64,000 bases of DNA from Lederbergia wuyishanensis (GCF_022900255.1 NZ_JALIRM010000002.1:1-64000), one strand, 5' to 3'; shown: positions 15,343 through 25,091, counted from the first letter of the stretch. Program-made: numbers and translations. Notes: generated by a model not told the origin, from the sequence alone.

Positions 15343-18300
15343 TTAATTTTCTTCTATTTCTTTACGATTTTTCTTAAGCATCTTCGATAGTATTTCATAT
15401 ACAATCGGTACGATAATGAGTGTTAATAATGTCGAGCTTGTTAAACCGCCGATAACTGTAATTGCGAGGCCTTTTGAGATCATACCGCCTCCGCCTTCTG
15501 CGCCAATCGCTAATGGAATTAATGCTCCGATTGTGGCAATTGCCGTCATAAGGATAGGACGTAAACGAGTGGCGCCTGCTTCCAATATCGCTTCGCGCAT
15601 ATTCATGCCGCCACGCTCCATTCGAACAATTCGGTCTACGAGTACGATGGCGTTTGTCACGATAATCCCTATTAACATCAGGAGACCCATCATAACCGAT
15701 ACGGAAATCGTTTCACCCGCAATTAGTAGACCGACAAATGAGCCGATGACCGCAAATGGTAGTGAGAACAGAATTGCAAATGGTGCTGTTCCTTCGCCAA
15801 ATGTAACGACTAGGATGAAGTACACAATGGCAATCGCAGCTAGCATTGCTACACCAAGCTGTGTAAAGGTTTCGGCCATGTCTGCAGCTACACCCGCTAC
15901 ATCCAATGTAACGCCTTTTGGTAAATCTAGCTTTTCAATCTCTTTATCTACTTCTGATGAAGCTTTGGAAACATCATTACCAATGACTGTTCCTGAAACC
16001 GATGCGTAGTATTCACCTTTACTGCGCGCAAGTGTATTTAAGGTAGTCCCTTTCTCCACTTTTACAAGATCAGAAAGTTTCATTGTTGTACCCATTGCTG
16101 TTCGTATTTCCGTTTTTAAAATATCATCAATTGATTTTGGTTGTTCCTTTTGTTCTTGTTGAACTATTACATTTAATGTCTCGCCGTCTTTTTTAACCGT
16201 CGTTAATACATCTTGTGTTTTATTCGGGCTTAACATCATCACAATTTGTCCAGTGGTTAAGCCATATTGGAGCAACTCATCTTGCTCTACTATAAAAGTA
16301 TATTCAACATAGGCATCTTCTGTACTTGATGTGACTTTTTCTAATCCATCATTTTCTTTCATCACATCTTCGACCATTTTTACAGCTTTATTTAGCTTAT
16401 CTAAATCTTCACTATAAAAAGTGTAACTGACTTCATTCGATGCCATCGACATTGATGTGAAGTTTTGACTTTTCCATGTTCCTGATTGACCAATATTAGA
16501 AAGTTGGTCTTCAATATCTTTGCGAACCTCAGGGAAGTCTTTCATATCAGGGTCAAAAATTAGGTACATTAATGCCCCTTTTCCTCCTCCACCCATCATT
16601 GCAGCCATCGGATCGCCACTATTGGTTATCGATAATTGAACGATATCAATATCATCACGTTTTAATAATCTTTGCTCTACAGCTTCAACGTTAGCTAACG
16701 TTTCATCCTTTAGCTCACCTGTCGCTGGAGTATATGTTAAATACATGACTTTATCTTCTTCACTGCCCATAAAGCTAAATCCAATGAGTGGAGTTAAACA
16801 CAAGCTTCCAACTAATAACAAAATCGAAATAATCGATGTAATGACCTTGTGATTTAATGTCCAGTTAAGAATTCCCTTATACCAATTCGATAATTTCCCT
16901 GCTTCTTTATGACTCTTTTCTGTTTTCTCACTATATAATTTTTTCTTAAATAAGAAGTGAGAAAGTGCAGGAACAATTGTAATCGCGACAATTAATGAAG
17001 CTCCTAACGCAAATGTCATCGTCAATGCGAATGGCATGAATAACTCTCCAACCATTCCACCTACAAAGATAAGTGGCGCAAAAACTGCAACCGTTACGAT
17101 GGTAGATGACGCAATTGGTCTGAACATCTCAATTGTTGCTTCACGAATGAGTGCGCGTCCCGTTAGTTTCTCTTCTTTTAAATGCAACCTTCGATAAATG
17201 TTCTCCACGACAACAATCGAGTCATCAATGACACGGCCAATAGCTACCGTAACTGCTCCCAATGTCATCATATTCAGCGTAATATCCAACCAATTTAAGA
17301 TCATTAATGCCATAAAAATAGAAACTGGAATGGATACAATGGAAATTATAGTCGATTTAAAATCACGCAAGAATAGGAGGATAATTAATACTGCAATTAA
17401 TCCACCGAATAACGCTTTTTCGACCATTGTTTTTATCGAATCTTCGATTGGTTTACCTTGGTCAAGTGAAACATCAATGATCAGACCATCAATCTTAGCC
17501 TTTTCCTCATCAATTAATTTTTTCACACTGTTTACTACATCCACAGTGTTTGCTTGTTGTCCTTTAACAATTTGAATAGCAATCGCGTCTTTACCATTTG
17601 TCCTAGAAACCGATTCTACTTTTCCGACTACCTCAATTTTCGCGATATCATCAAGCTTTACAAATGGAGACGGATTTGTTTCTGATGGGGTAACAGGAAT
17701 GAGCATGTTCTTTAATTCATTAGCGGTCATAAATTTTCCGTCGACCCGAACGGCTTGTTCCCCTTCTTTAAACTCATATAGACCCAAGGAAACAGACATG
17801 TCACTCGCTTGAATCATTTGCTTTACTGAATCTTCAGTAAGTCCAAGCTCAGCCATTTTTTCTTTATTATAAACAAGCTCCACTTCTTCAACATGCTGAC
17901 CAGTGACGGTTGCTGATGCAACTCCGTCAATCTTCTCGATTTTCGGCAATAAAATATCCTCTACTGTAGAGGTTAATTCAACAATATCTTCTTTTTCACT
18001 ACTTACGCTGAGTGCCACGACTGGCATCATATTCATATTAATGGATGTAATCGTCGGCTTTTGTACCTCATCTGGTAATGTCACTGCATCCAACGCAGAT
18101 TGCAACGCACGCTTCGCCTCATCCATATCAATCCCATATTCATATTCCACTTGAATACTTGACATGTTAGAATATGAATTAGAATAGACAGCTTTTATAT
18201 GCTCCAGATTTTCAGCTGCCTTCTCTAAAGGCATGGACACATCTTTCATTACCTGTTCCGGAGTCGCTCCTGGATAAACACCCGTTACCATTAAATATGG

Positions 18301-18429
18301 AATGGTTATATCAGGAATTGTCTCTGTTTTCATACGTGTACCTGCATAAATACCAGATACGGTAATAATAATCGTAAGGAGCCACACGGCTAATTTGTTT
18401 TTCAATACAAAATTGACTAAACCCTTCAC
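15343..18429 (-). CDS. swrC: RND-family (HAE1/AcrB-like) efflux pump, SwrC/YerP type (GTG start)
   Basis: A 1028-residue proton-driven exporter with two repeats, each of one plus five membrane helices and a large extracellular loop, giving 12 helices. The TM4 aspartate pair of proton translocation is visible in GRVIDDSIVVVENIYRR. B. subtilis SwrC (YerP, 1065 residues) exports surfactin and is needed for swarming; the divergent TetR matches yerO-yerP organisation, so the symbol is used with caution. No membrane-fusion partner is encoded next to it, as expected for Gram-positives. The start is GTG after AGGTAAGCA. The promoter at 18509-18537 carries the TetR operator in its spacer, predicting direct repression. 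Confidence 0.85.
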   Translation of the reverse strand: MKGLVNFVLKNKLAVWLLTIIITVSGIYAGTRMKTETIPDITIPYLMVTGVYPGATPEQVMKDVSMPLEKAAENLEHIKAVYSNSYSNMSSIQVEYEYGIDMDEAKRALQSALDAVTLPDEVQKPTITSINMNMMPVVALSVSSEKEDIVELTSTVEDILLPKIEKIDGVASATVTGQHVEEVELVYNKEKMAELGLTEDSVKQMIQASDMSVSLGLYEFKEGEQAVRVDGKFMTANELKNMLIPVTPSETNPSPFVKLDDIAKIEVVGKVESVSRTNGKDAIAIQIVKGQQANTVDVVNSVKKLIDEEKAKIDGLIIDVSLDQGKPIEDSIKTMVEKALFGGLIAVLIILLFLRDFKSTIISIVSIPVSIFMALMILNWLDITLNMMTLGAVTVAIGRVIDDSIVVVENIYRRLHLKEEKLTGRALIREATIEMFRPIASSTIVTVAVFAPLIFVGGMVGELFMPFALTMTFALGASLIVAITIVPALSHFLFKKKLYSEKTEKSHKEAGKLSNWYKGILNWTLNHKVITSIISILLLVGSLCLTPLIGFSFMGSEEDKVMYLTYTPATGELKDETLANVEAVEQRLLKRDDIDIVQLSITNSGDPMAAMMGGGGKGALMYLIFDPDMKDFPEVRKDIEDQLSNIGQSGTWKSQNFTSMSMASNEVSYTFYSEDLDKLNKAVKMVEDVMKENDGLEKVTSSTEDAYVEYTFIVEQDELLQYGLTTGQIVMMLSPNKTQDVLTTVKKDGETLNVIVQQEQKEQPKSIDDILKTEIRTAMGTTMKLSDLVKVEKGTTLNTLARSKGEYYASVSGTVIGNDVSKASSEVDKEIEKLDLPKGVTLDVAGVAADMAETFTQLGVAMLAAIAIVYFILVVTFGEGTAPFAILFSLPFAVIGSFVGLLIAGETISVSVMMGLLMLIGIIVTNAIVLVDRIVRMERGGMNMREAILEAGATRLRPILMTAIATIGALIPLAIGAEGGGGMISKGLAITVIGGLTSSTLLTLIIVPIVYEILSKMLKKNRKEIEEN

Positions 18430-18484
18430 TGCTTACCTATACCCCCAATATTTTCTTTTTCTAAAAAATGCAAACCCACACTAA

Positions 18485-18513
18485 TTGACTTTATTAACCT
18501 ATTCACTTATAGT
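18485..18513 (+). promoter_or_regulatory. Sigma-A promoter of the divergent TetR gene
   Basis: TTGACT (18485-18490), 17-bp spacer, TATAGT (18508-18513). It overlaps the swrC promoter on the other strand, and the operator 18514-18531 covers its start site. Confidence 0.65.
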
Positions 18514-18537
18514 AATGACTAATCGGTCATTTGTCAA
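18509..18537 (-). promoter_or_regulatory. Sigma-A promoter of the RND pump gene
   Basis: Minus-strand TTGACA (18532-18537), 17-bp spacer made almost entirely of the palindrome 18514-18531, then TACTAT (18509-18514). Confidence 0.6.
18514..18531. promoter_or_regulatory. Shared TetR operator between swrC-like pump and its regulator
   Basis: AATGAC-TAATCG-GTCATT, perfect 6-bp arms, 18 bp. One site sits in the spacer of the pump promoter and just after the -10 of the regulator promoter, so one bound repressor would block both. The GACNNATYGGTC-like core is typical of AcrR/TetR operators. Confidence 0.75.
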
Positions 18538-18566
18538 CAATGGAATATAGGAGCGAAAGAATAAAG

Positions 18567-19403
18567 ATGATTAAAAAACAATTAATTATGGAAAAGGCAT
18601 TGGAACTGTTTGCAAAACAAGGATTTGAAGCTACATCCGTTCAACAAATAACAGATCATTGCGGCATATCAAAAGGTGCTTTTTATCTATCTTTTAAATC
18701 AAAGGACGAATTGATTTTAACATTAATCGACCATTTTATGATGCAAATCACCTCAGATATTGACCACATAGTCAAAACATCAAAAGATGACCGCTTGTTA
18801 TATGACATTTACTATGCATCCTATAGTTATTTTTATAAACATTTGGATTTTGCTAAAATTTTTATAAAGGAACAATCACAGACATTTAATAACGAGTTCA
18901 TTTTAAAAATGCGCTATTATGATAAATTACATGAAAAAGCGATATTAACGATGATTGAACGTTTATATGGAGAGGAAGTAAAACACACAAAATATGATTT
19001 AATTTATTGCATAAAAGCTTTCATGAAAATGTATGGCGAGTTATTCTTCTCCGAACACGAACCATTAGATTTTCACTTGCTCGCTGAATCACTTGTGGAA
19101 AAAACAAATATTTTGGCTAAATATATGACGATCTCATTTGTTTCAGAAGATTATAGAAAATTGAATGAATACACGAGCAATGAGGTTGTAACGAAGGAAA
19201 AATTGGTTGAAATAATCAATCAAAAAATAGAAGAAATGGAAGAATCCATCGAAAAGGAATCATTAATCCTACTCAAGGAGCAGCTAACAGAACCGACTCT
19301 CAGTCCCGCTATCGTCAAAGGTTTAATCGAAAATATTCGTAATCATCCTCATTGTAAATGGATTTCGTATTTGCTAGGAGATTATTATAAATCGATATTT
19401 TAA
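18567..19403 (+). CDS. TetR/AcrR-family regulator of the RND pump (YerO-like)
   Basis: A TetR repressor of 278 residues, or 287 if the ATG at 18540 is used. The helix-turn-helix is ALELFAKQGFEATSVQQI followed by GISKGAFYLSFKSKDEL. It is longer than usual because of a C-terminal helical extension (EKLVEIINQKIEEMEES), as in YerO, which sits beside yerP/swrC in B. subtilis. AGGAG lies 13 nt before 18567 and nothing precedes 18540, so neither start is ideal. It is divergent from the pump, with a shared operator. pgeF follows after 12 bp. Confidence 0.85.
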   Translation: MIKKQLIMEKALELFAKQGFEATSVQQITDHCGISKGAFYLSFKSKDELILTLIDHFMMQITSDIDHIVKTSKDDRLLYDIYYASYSYFYKHLDFAKIFIKEQSQTFNNEFILKMRYYDKLHEKAILTMIERLYGEEVKHTKYDLIYCIKAFMKMYGELFFSEHEPLDFHLLAESLVEKTNILAKYMTISFVSEDYRKLNEYTSNEVVTKEKLVEIINQKIEEMEESIEKESLILLKEQLTEPTLSPAIVKGLIENIRNHPHCKWISYLLGDYYKSIF

Positions 19404-19415
19404 AGTGGTGATCAT

Positions 19416-20180
19416 ATGAAAACAAAACTTTATATAAACAATGAAAAGATCGTTGCTGGGATAACGTTAAAGGACGAATCTCAGTTAGAAAGCAATAACA
19501 TGGCTCTTCATGCTTGTGATAACCTTGAGGATGTGTTGGAAAATCGTAAAAAGTTGGCAGCCTTTTTGGATTGTGGGCTTGATGACTTTGTGTGCGCTAA
19601 GCAAACTCATAGTGCGAATTTCCAACAGGTTACTTTTGATGACAAAGGGAGAGGCTCCGACCGAATGGAAACTGCTATTCCGGACACGGATGCCTTGTAC
19701 ACGTATGAGCCAGATGTTTTGTTATGCAGCTTTAATGCTGATTGCGTTCCAGTTACTTTTTATCATGAAGGAACTGGCGTTGTCGGTGTCATTCATTCTG
19801 GATGGCAGGGCTCCGTCAAAGAAATCACATTGAAGCTTTTTAAGCATTTAATACAGGAAGAAAATTGTCATCCAAATGATTTCCATGTTCAAATATGTCC
19901 TGCATTAAGCCAGGAAAAATTTGAAGTCGATGAAGATGTGTATATAAAATTTAAAGATCTAGGTTATGCTGATGATTTTATTTACTATAACGAACAGACG
20001 AACAAATATCACATCGATAATCAGCTAACTGTGAAGAAACAATGTATGCTGGCTGGTATTCCAGAGGAGAATATTTCGATCGACAGAACCTGTACGTATG
20101 TAAGTGACGAAGGGTTCTCTCACCGACAAGATAAACGCAGCGGTAGGCATCTTTGTTTTATTATGAAAAAAGAAGGCTAG
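19416..20180 (+). CDS. PgeF/YlmD-family laccase-domain protein (peptidoglycan editing factor paralogue)
   Basis: A 254-residue Cu-oxidase_4 (DUF152) protein. The conserved metal site residues are His65 (KQTHSANF), Cys110 (NADCVPV) and His127 (HSGWQG). E. coli PgeF (YfiH) removes wrongly incorporated L-Ser-containing muropeptide precursors; other members have been assigned purine nucleoside phosphorylase or polyphenol oxidase activity. Bacillus usually has YlmD next to ylmE-sepF; this copy is instead behind a TetR gene with a 12-bp gap, so it is probably a paralogue co-transcribed with the regulator. GTGGTGATC upstream is the ribosome binding site. Confidence 0.85.
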   Translation: MKTKLYINNEKIVAGITLKDESQLESNNMALHACDNLEDVLENRKKLAAFLDCGLDDFVCAKQTHSANFQQVTFDDKGRGSDRMETAIPDTDALYTYEPDVLLCSFNADCVPVTFYHEGTGVVGVIHSGWQGSVKEITLKLFKHLIQEENCHPNDFHVQICPALSQEKFEVDEDVYIKFKDLGYADDFIYYNEQTNKYHIDNQLTVKKQCMLAGIPEENISIDRTCTYVSDEGFSHRQDKRSGRHLCFIMKKEG

Positions 20181-20192
20181 TTGAATATTATC

Positions 20193-20220
20193 CCTGTTTT
20201 TTAGAAAGCTAAAAAACAGG
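20193..20220 (+). other. Strong hairpin overlapping the ribosome binding site of the DUF3888 gene
   Basis: CCTGTTTTTTAG-AAAG-CTAAAAAACAGG, a perfect 12-bp stem. Its 3' arm ends in ACAGG, which is part of the AGGTGATG Shine-Dalgarno sequence of the gene starting at 20228. There is no T-tail after the stem, so it is not a usual terminator. It could limit translation or protect RNA ends. Confidence 0.6.
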
Positions 20221-20227
20221 TGATGTT

Positions 20228-20641
20228 ATGAAGAAGATTTCAATGATATTCATTTTGTTGCTTATGATAAAGTTGCCTCCGACTGCATATGCCGCAACTA
20301 TAAACGAAACAGATACGGAACTATCCGAATCACTTAAGTATGCATTAATTTTAAGTTTGAGTCAGCCGATAAGTGAAGCGATTGAAGCTATTTATAAGAA
20401 TGACAAATCAGCACCAAAAGGTCTTACTTGGGCTGCTTATCAAACGGAAATCCTTAAAATCAAACAAGCAAATGGAATTGGCGGGATTTACGAAATTACC
20501 TTGAAGGTATACCCTTATTATCGTGCCCACATTACTTATGGTGAGGATATTGTAGTCATAAGAACAGATGGAAAAATAATCGATTATAAACATGTAAAAA
20601 CATATCCTAAAATTGACTTTAACAAAAAACGCTCAGAGTGA
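20228..20641 (+). CDS. Secreted DUF3888-family protein
   Basis: A 137-residue protein with a cleavable signal peptide (hydrophobic core from residue 5, predicted cut after AYA near residue 22). The mature part has the DUF3888 (PF13027) layout: an N-terminal helix LSESLKYALILSLSQPISEAI, then EITLKVYPYYRAHITYGED and a C-terminal IRTDGKIIDYKH. The family is found in Bacillus and has no known function. Its ribosome binding site is folded into the hairpin at 20193-20220. A terminator follows at the stop codon. Confidence 0.85.
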   Translation: MKKISMIFILLLMIKLPPTAYAATINETDTELSESLKYALILSLSQPISEAIEAIYKNDKSAPKGLTWAAYQTEILKIKQANGIGGIYEITLKVYPYYRAHITYGEDIVVIRTDGKIIDYKHVKTYPKIDFNKKRSE

Positions 20642-20650
20642 GCGTTTTTT
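20624..20650 (+). terminator. Terminator of the DUF3888 gene
   Basis: AAAAAACGCTC-AGAGT-GAGCGTTTTTT, a compact stem overlapping the stop codon. Confidence 0.85.
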
Positions 20651-20699
20651 GCTGGAGTTACCACTATTAAGGAGAAGCTGGCAAACAAGAAAACACAGC

Positions 20700-22157
20700 C
20701 TACGTCCCACAATAGGTTCGATAAGGAGTATTTGACTCGGGAACGTTAGCGTATTCTTCTTGCTCATTTGAGTACTCGTAAGGATTTGAAAGTACAGCTA
20801 AAAGCCGCTCCATTACACTGTAATCCCCATGGTCTGCAGCCGCTTCTAATGCCGCTTCCACACGGTGGTTTCTAGGTATTACCGCAGGGTTATTGTTTTT
20901 CATTAATTCTCTTGAGGACGCTTTTGTTTCTGGCTGCCTTTCTAATCGTGCAAGCCATTTTTCCTTCCACTGAGTGTACTCCGGGGATTCACATGCATCC
21001 TTATCCCGTGTATCAAACCACAAAGTGCGGAAAGTATTCGTATAATCAGCTTGTTGATTTTTCATAATGTTGAGCAGGTCCTCGATTAAAGCTTCATCTT
21101 CTTTTTCTTCATTAAATATCCCTAATTTTGCTCTCATTCCGGTAAGCCAATATGCATAATACGCAGTACTAAAATTTGAAATCTTTTCCTGAGCTTTTTC
21201 AATCGCCTTCTCTTGGTTTTTATCCAATAACGGCAATAGCGTTTCTGCAAACCGCGAGAGATTCCATGCACCTATATACGGCTGATTTCCATAGGCGTAT
21301 CGCCCTTGAATATCGATTGAACTAAAGACGGTTGCCGGGTCGTACGTATCCATGAAAGCACATGGGCCATAATCAATCGTCTCACCGCTTATCGTCATAT
21401 TGTCGGTATTCATTACACCATGAATAAATCCAACGAGTTGCCATTTAGCAATTAATTCTGCCTGGCGCTTTATCACTTCTTCAAGAAGGACTATATATCG
21501 GTTGTCGTCAGCTTCAATACTCGGATAATGGCGTTCTATCGCATAGTCTGCCAATATTCGAAGGTCTTCTACCGTACCCCATTGCGCTACGTACTCAAAA
21601 GTACCAACGCGTAGATGACTAGCTGCTACACGAGTCAAAATTGCTCCCGGCAGCTCAGTCTCTCTAAGGATTGTCTCACCAGTTGTCGCTATCGCTAGGC
21701 TCCGTGTAGTAGGAATCCGAAGAGCATGCATCGCTTCACTAATAATATATTCACGTAGCATTGGGCCAAGCGCCGCTCTACCATCGCCACCTCTAGAATA
21801 GCGGGTTCTACCTGCACCTTTTAGCTGTATGTCAAACCTTTCACCTTGAGGCGTAATCTGCTCTCCCAACAATACAGCTCGGCCGTCCCCAAGCATAGTA
21901 AAATTCCCAAATTGATGCCCTGCGTACGCTTGGGCAATAGGTGAAGCACCTTCAGGAATCTCATTTCCTGCAAGCACCGCTACACTATCTTCGTTTTGCA
22001 GTGACTCAATGTTCAAGCCGAGGGATTCAGCCAACGGATGGTTTAGAATGAGTAACTTTGGTGATTGTACGGGCGTTGGGTTGGTAGGTGTAAAAAGTGA
22101 ATTAGGTAATTTTGAATAGTAGCTGTTGTCAAAGTTCCATCCTACTTTATTAGTCAT
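20700..22157 (-). CDS. selO: Protein adenylyltransferase SelO (YdiU/UPF0061)
   Basis: A 485-residue pseudokinase-fold enzyme that transfers AMP from ATP to protein hydroxyls; E. coli SelO acts on redox proteins. Visible signatures are the N-terminal YAGHQFGNF with [28 protein letters not shown], and the active-site stretch HGVMNTDNM followed by [10 protein letters not shown], where Asn and the DYG Asp bind the metals. There is no selenocysteine near the C-terminus, as usual for bacterial members. Length matches the family. GAGAGGAG lies 5 nt before the ATG. Monocistronic; no terminator was clearly seen. Confidence 0.93.
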   Translation of the reverse strand: MTNKVGWNFDNSYYSKLPNSLFTPTNPTPVQSPKLLILNHPLAESLGLNIESLQNEDSVAVLAGNEIPEGASPIAQAYAGHQFGNFTMLGDGRAVLLGEQITPQGERFDIQLKGAGRTRYSRGGDGRAALGPMLREYIISEAMHALRIPTTRSLAIATTGETILRETELPGAILTRVAASHLRVGTFEYVAQWGTVEDLRILADYAIERHYPSIEADDNRYIVLLEEVIKRQAELIAKWQLVGFIHGVMNTDNMTISGETIDYGPCAFMDTYDPATVFSSIDIQGRYAYGNQPYIGAWNLSRFAETLLPLLDKNQEKAIEKAQEKISNFSTAYYAYWLTGMRAKLGIFNEEKEDEALIEDLLNIMKNQQADYTNTFRTLWFDTRDKDACESPEYTQWKEKWLARLERQPETKASSRELMKNNNPAVIPRNHRVEAALEAAADHGDYSVMERLLAVLSNPYEYSNEQEEYANVPESNTPYRTYCGT

Positions 22158-22584
22158 ATTTTCTCCTCTCTTGATTTATTTTTTGGAAATTCATCAAGAT
22201 ATCATCAAGTGCTGTAGTATTCTTACCTTATTCTTTTATAGCATTAATTTTTCCACACTATGGATATGGATTCCTATATATTTGCGTCTTCTGAAACCTC
22301 GGAAATTAAATGAATACATTACAATTTTTTGATAACTATATCAATCATGGTTACAAAATCGCTGTCTCAATACTAGTAACAAAAAAGGCGTCAATGGTTA
22401 TTATCCTGACTAATTACAGATAAAGTCTTACTATTCATTGTACACTACTCTCCTTTTACATAATGTTATTGTGACCTTTTTTTATATTAAGTACCACATA
22501 AAATACATTTCCATGTATTCCCACATAACATATAGATGCTCTAATACAAGCAAGGTGTCCTCTAAATTTTTAGAGCACAATAAT
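22158..22584. other. Intergenic region upstream of selO
   Basis: No gene is supported. A short palindrome CTCTAAA-TT-TTTAGAG lies at 22560-22575, next to the terminator of the isomerase gene. Reading frames on the plus strand are AT-rich and lack ribosome binding sites. Confidence 0.5.
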
Positions 22585-22616
22585 ATAAAAAAAATCGCCC
22601 AAAGAAGGACGATTTT
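22585..22616 (-). terminator. Terminator of the sugar-phosphate isomerase-like gene
   Basis: Minus-strand AAATCGTCC ... GGGCGATTT followed by a run of T residues, just past the stop codon at 22623. Confidence 0.8.
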
Positions 22617-22622
22617 ATGCAT

Positions 22623-23516
22623 TTAGTTATATTTCTTTAAAAGGTTGATTGTTTTTTGGACCCCTTCTCTTTGGTCTCCAGGACCTTCAAATTCTACTGA
22701 GTAGTATCCGTCATAGTTATGTTTTTTAGCGATTTCCATGCACTTTCCAAAATCAAATTGGACATGGCTTCCATCTGCATTGAATTCATATGTTTTGGCA
22801 TGAACTAAAATTGGATCATTGAAGATCATATCAATTGCTTCGTAACGAACATCTGGCTCAAAGTTTCCAAAGTCAGGACATACTCTGAAATTCGAATGAT
22901 TAACCATTTCAAAAAGCTTAATTATATTTTTTGGATCGGCAGACATTCCTCCGTGGTTTTCCAATACTAAAGCAACCCCTTTAGTCTCGGCATATTCAGC
23001 AAGCTCTCTATATGAGTCAGCTGTAATATTGAGGTCGAAAACACCTTCAGGTTGATGCCCGGTATTGACTCTTGCACCTTTACTTCCTAAATAAGCGGCA
23101 ATATCAATCCAAGATTTAATAACTTCTAAATCTGATTTGCGTTTTTCTTCGTCCAAACCTGAAATATTGCCGTAGTCGATAGGCATATTAAGTACTTGAA
23201 CTCCATGTTTTTCAAGGGCAGCCTTTACATCATCCAAATTTTGAGGTTTGTTTAGACTAACATTCTCCATGACTTCCATAAATCCACCAATTGCTTGTTG
23301 AATTTTCTCAGGATCTTTATCTGGATTACTAAATTGCTCTAGTGCAAACCTCATTTTTTCTGCACTTCCTGAATCCAAGTCTCCTACCATCCAATGAACC
23401 ATTTCAACTGCGTCGGCTCCAAACTCCTCTTTCACTACACGAACAAAATCGACCATCGTCATTCCTTTTTCGATAAATTCCTTATTCATACTCCAGCTTG
23501 ATACACCAATTTTCAT
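22623..23516 (-). CDS. Sugar phosphate isomerase/epimerase family TIM-barrel protein
   Basis: A 297-residue AP-endonuclease-2/xylose-isomerase-like TIM barrel (PF01261). Family metal ligands are seen in VLENHGG (Glu, His), RVCPDFGNF (Asp), LVHAKTYEF (His) and YYSVEFEGPGD (Glu). Such enzymes isomerise or epimerise sugars and inositol derivatives; substrate not evident. It lies downstream of a PD40 propeller protein gene on the same strand, with an 85-bp gap holding a cre-like palindrome (23563-23576), so catabolite control is possible. The start ATG has GGGAGGAA upstream. Confidence 0.85.
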   Translation of the reverse strand: MKIGVSSWSMNKEFIEKGMTMVDFVRVVKEEFGADAVEMVHWMVGDLDSGSAEKMRFALEQFSNPDKDPEKIQQAIGGFMEVMENVSLNKPQNLDDVKAALEKHGVQVLNMPIDYGNISGLDEEKRKSDLEVIKSWIDIAAYLGSKGARVNTGHQPEGVFDLNITADSYRELAEYAETKGVALVLENHGGMSADPKNIIKLFEMVNHSNFRVCPDFGNFEPDVRYEAIDMIFNDPILVHAKTYEFNADGSHVQFDFGKCMEIAKKHNYDGYYSVEFEGPGDQREGVQKTINLLKKYN

Positions 23517-23562
23517 ACCGCCGTTCCTCCCTTTTATATGTATTTCTAACTCAATCTATCTA

Positions 23563-23576
23563 TTTAAGCGCTTTAC
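23563..23576. promoter_or_regulatory. cre-like palindrome
   Basis: TTTAAGCGCTTTAC contains the AAGCGCTT core of catabolite-responsive elements, and about 10 of 14 positions match the ideal cre. It lies between two sugar-related genes. CcpA or another LacI-family regulator could bind it. Confidence 0.3.
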
Positions 23577-23601
23577 TTAGGTCTATCTTATTTTTCATAA
23601 A

Positions 23602-24480
23602 TCACGTAAGTTCATAACTTACAAAAGCAAGGTGCTTACTGTCCGGTGACCAAGAATTCACGTTGATTGTACCTTGCCCACCAAATAGTTTTACTAGTAA
23701 ACGAGAATCACCGCCTGAACTTGGCATTATACGTAGTTCTACGTCTTTATTTGGTGGATGATCGCCAGGCTCAACATCGCCTTTTTGATAAGTAATATAG
23801 GCCACACTTTCGCCATCCGGAGAAACATGCGGGAACCAATTATTACTTTCTTCGAATGTCATCTGAGTCTGATCGCTGCCATCCGCATTCATACGCCAAA
23901 CTTGCATTAGACCTGAGCGCGTTGAGTTAAACCATATGTGTTTGCCATCCGGAGAATATTCTGGTCCATCATCCAGCCCCGGAGTATCCGTTAATTGCTT
24001 TTCTTCTCCTCCCGTTGCGGGAATAGTATAAATATCATATTGCCCATTACGCTCAGCGCAGTATGCCAAAGTTGTTCCATCCGGCGACCAGCCGTGCAAA
24101 TAGGAAGGTGCCATCGGTGTAATCAGTGTCGGATTCCCACCCTCGAATGGCAAAATATATATACGCGAATGTCGATCTTCCAATGTGTGATGGCTCACAG
24201 CAATATGGGCCTCATCAGGCGACAATACATGATCGTTATTGCAAAAATTAGCAAACCCCGAATCAATGACAGTGCTTTCAAGAGAATGGATGTCGAAAGA
24301 GTAAATAAGACCTCCACTGTTATAAATAAGCTTGTCATCACGCGTCCAATTAGGCGCCTCAATCACATAATCAAACTCTGCCAGTGTTCTTCTCCCGCCG
24401 GTTTCTATATTTATTATTTCTAAGAAACTTCTCGTATTTTCCCGCATTTGAAAGCCGGATGGATTTTTTAATGTATCCAT
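23602..24480 (-). CDS. TolB-like PD40 beta-propeller protein
   Basis: A 292-residue cytosolic-looking protein made of WD40-like PD40 blades: [59 protein letters not shown] and [15 protein letters not shown]. The same architecture occurs in oligogalacturonate-lyase-type and TolB-like proteins. There is no signal peptide. Together with the following isomerase-like gene it probably belongs to a sugar catabolic unit; the enzyme activity, if any, is not evident. The next gene downstream starts 85 bp after the stop. Confidence 0.8.
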   Translation of the reverse strand: MDTLKNPSGFQMRENTRSFLEIINIETGGRRTLAEFDYVIEAPNWTRDDKLIYNSGGLIYSFDIHSLESTVIDSGFANFCNNDHVLSPDEAHIAVSHHTLEDRHSRIYILPFEGGNPTLITPMAPSYLHGWSPDGTTLAYCAERNGQYDIYTIPATGGEEKQLTDTPGLDDGPEYSPDGKHIWFNSTRSGLMQVWRMNADGSDQTQMTFEESNNWFPHVSPDGESVAYITYQKGDVEPGDHPPNKDVELRIMPSSGGDSRLLVKLFGGQGTINVNSWSPDSKHLAFVSYELT

Positions 24481-24596
24481 CTTCTTCCCCCTTTTAAATT
24501 AATTCCGACCATTAATAAATTCAATAAAAAACTCCAAAAACCTTCATTTTATATCAAATTAAGAAGCAACTTTGCATTTATCAAATAACAACTCAA

Positions 24597-25091
24597 TTAG
24601 TCCTTATTATTTTCATTTAAAAATTGAGTAATTTGTCTTATGTGGTGATGATCATGATCTGTAAATTCCTTAACAATATATATAAGCGAATATGGAATTC
24701 CTGTATGCGGGCAATGGGTTACGCCGTTTGTTGGTAAGTGTTTAGTTAATATTTCAATCGGCATCTCGTTAAGTTCTTTTATTAGTTGTTCTCTACTATC
24801 CCTTGTTTCTTCAAGAAGTTTTGATTTTGAAATTCCAGACGTTGCATATTCAGATGCTTTTTTATTAAACGAATCAAAATCAGGAAATTCTATTCCCTTT
24901 TCATTTCGTACTGCTGGGAGCACTTCCGTTAAAAGATGATGATCCCAATTCATAATATGAGCTATTATTTCACTAATAGACCATTTACCTTCTGTTATTG
25001 GTTTAAGCCATAAAGTTTCTTCCATTCCTTCCAAAGTGTTTAACCATGATGAAAATTGACCATAATCAGCAATTATTTTATCAGGATTCAT
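24597..25091 (-). CDS. DinB-family (DfsB-like) protein
   Basis: A 164-residue four-helix-bundle protein of the DinB/YfiT-like group. The likely metal-binding histidines are in SEIIAHIMNWDHHL and in FTDHDHHHIRQI near the C-terminus. Such proteins bind Ni or Zn; some are thiol-S-transferases (bacillithiol), others have no known role. ATG at 25091 follows GGAG at 8 nt and is preferred over the in-frame ATG at 25106. It stands alone between two minus-strand genes. Confidence 0.85.
   Translation of the reverse strand: MNPDKIIADYGQFSSWLNTLEGMEETLWLKPITEGKWSISEIIAHIMNWDHHLLTEVLPAVRNEKGIEFPDFDSFNKKASEYATSGISKSKLLEETRDSREQLIKELNEMPIEILTKHLPTNGVTHCPHTGIPYSLIYIVKEFTDHDHHHIRQITQFLNENNKD

Noticed and set aside
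15416-18154. Long plus-strand frames opposite the RND pump gene
   Set aside because: They are antisense shadows with low-complexity composition and no ribosome binding sites.
23563-23576. Firm cre assignment
   Set aside because: Only the core fits well; kept as a low-confidence site rather than a finding.
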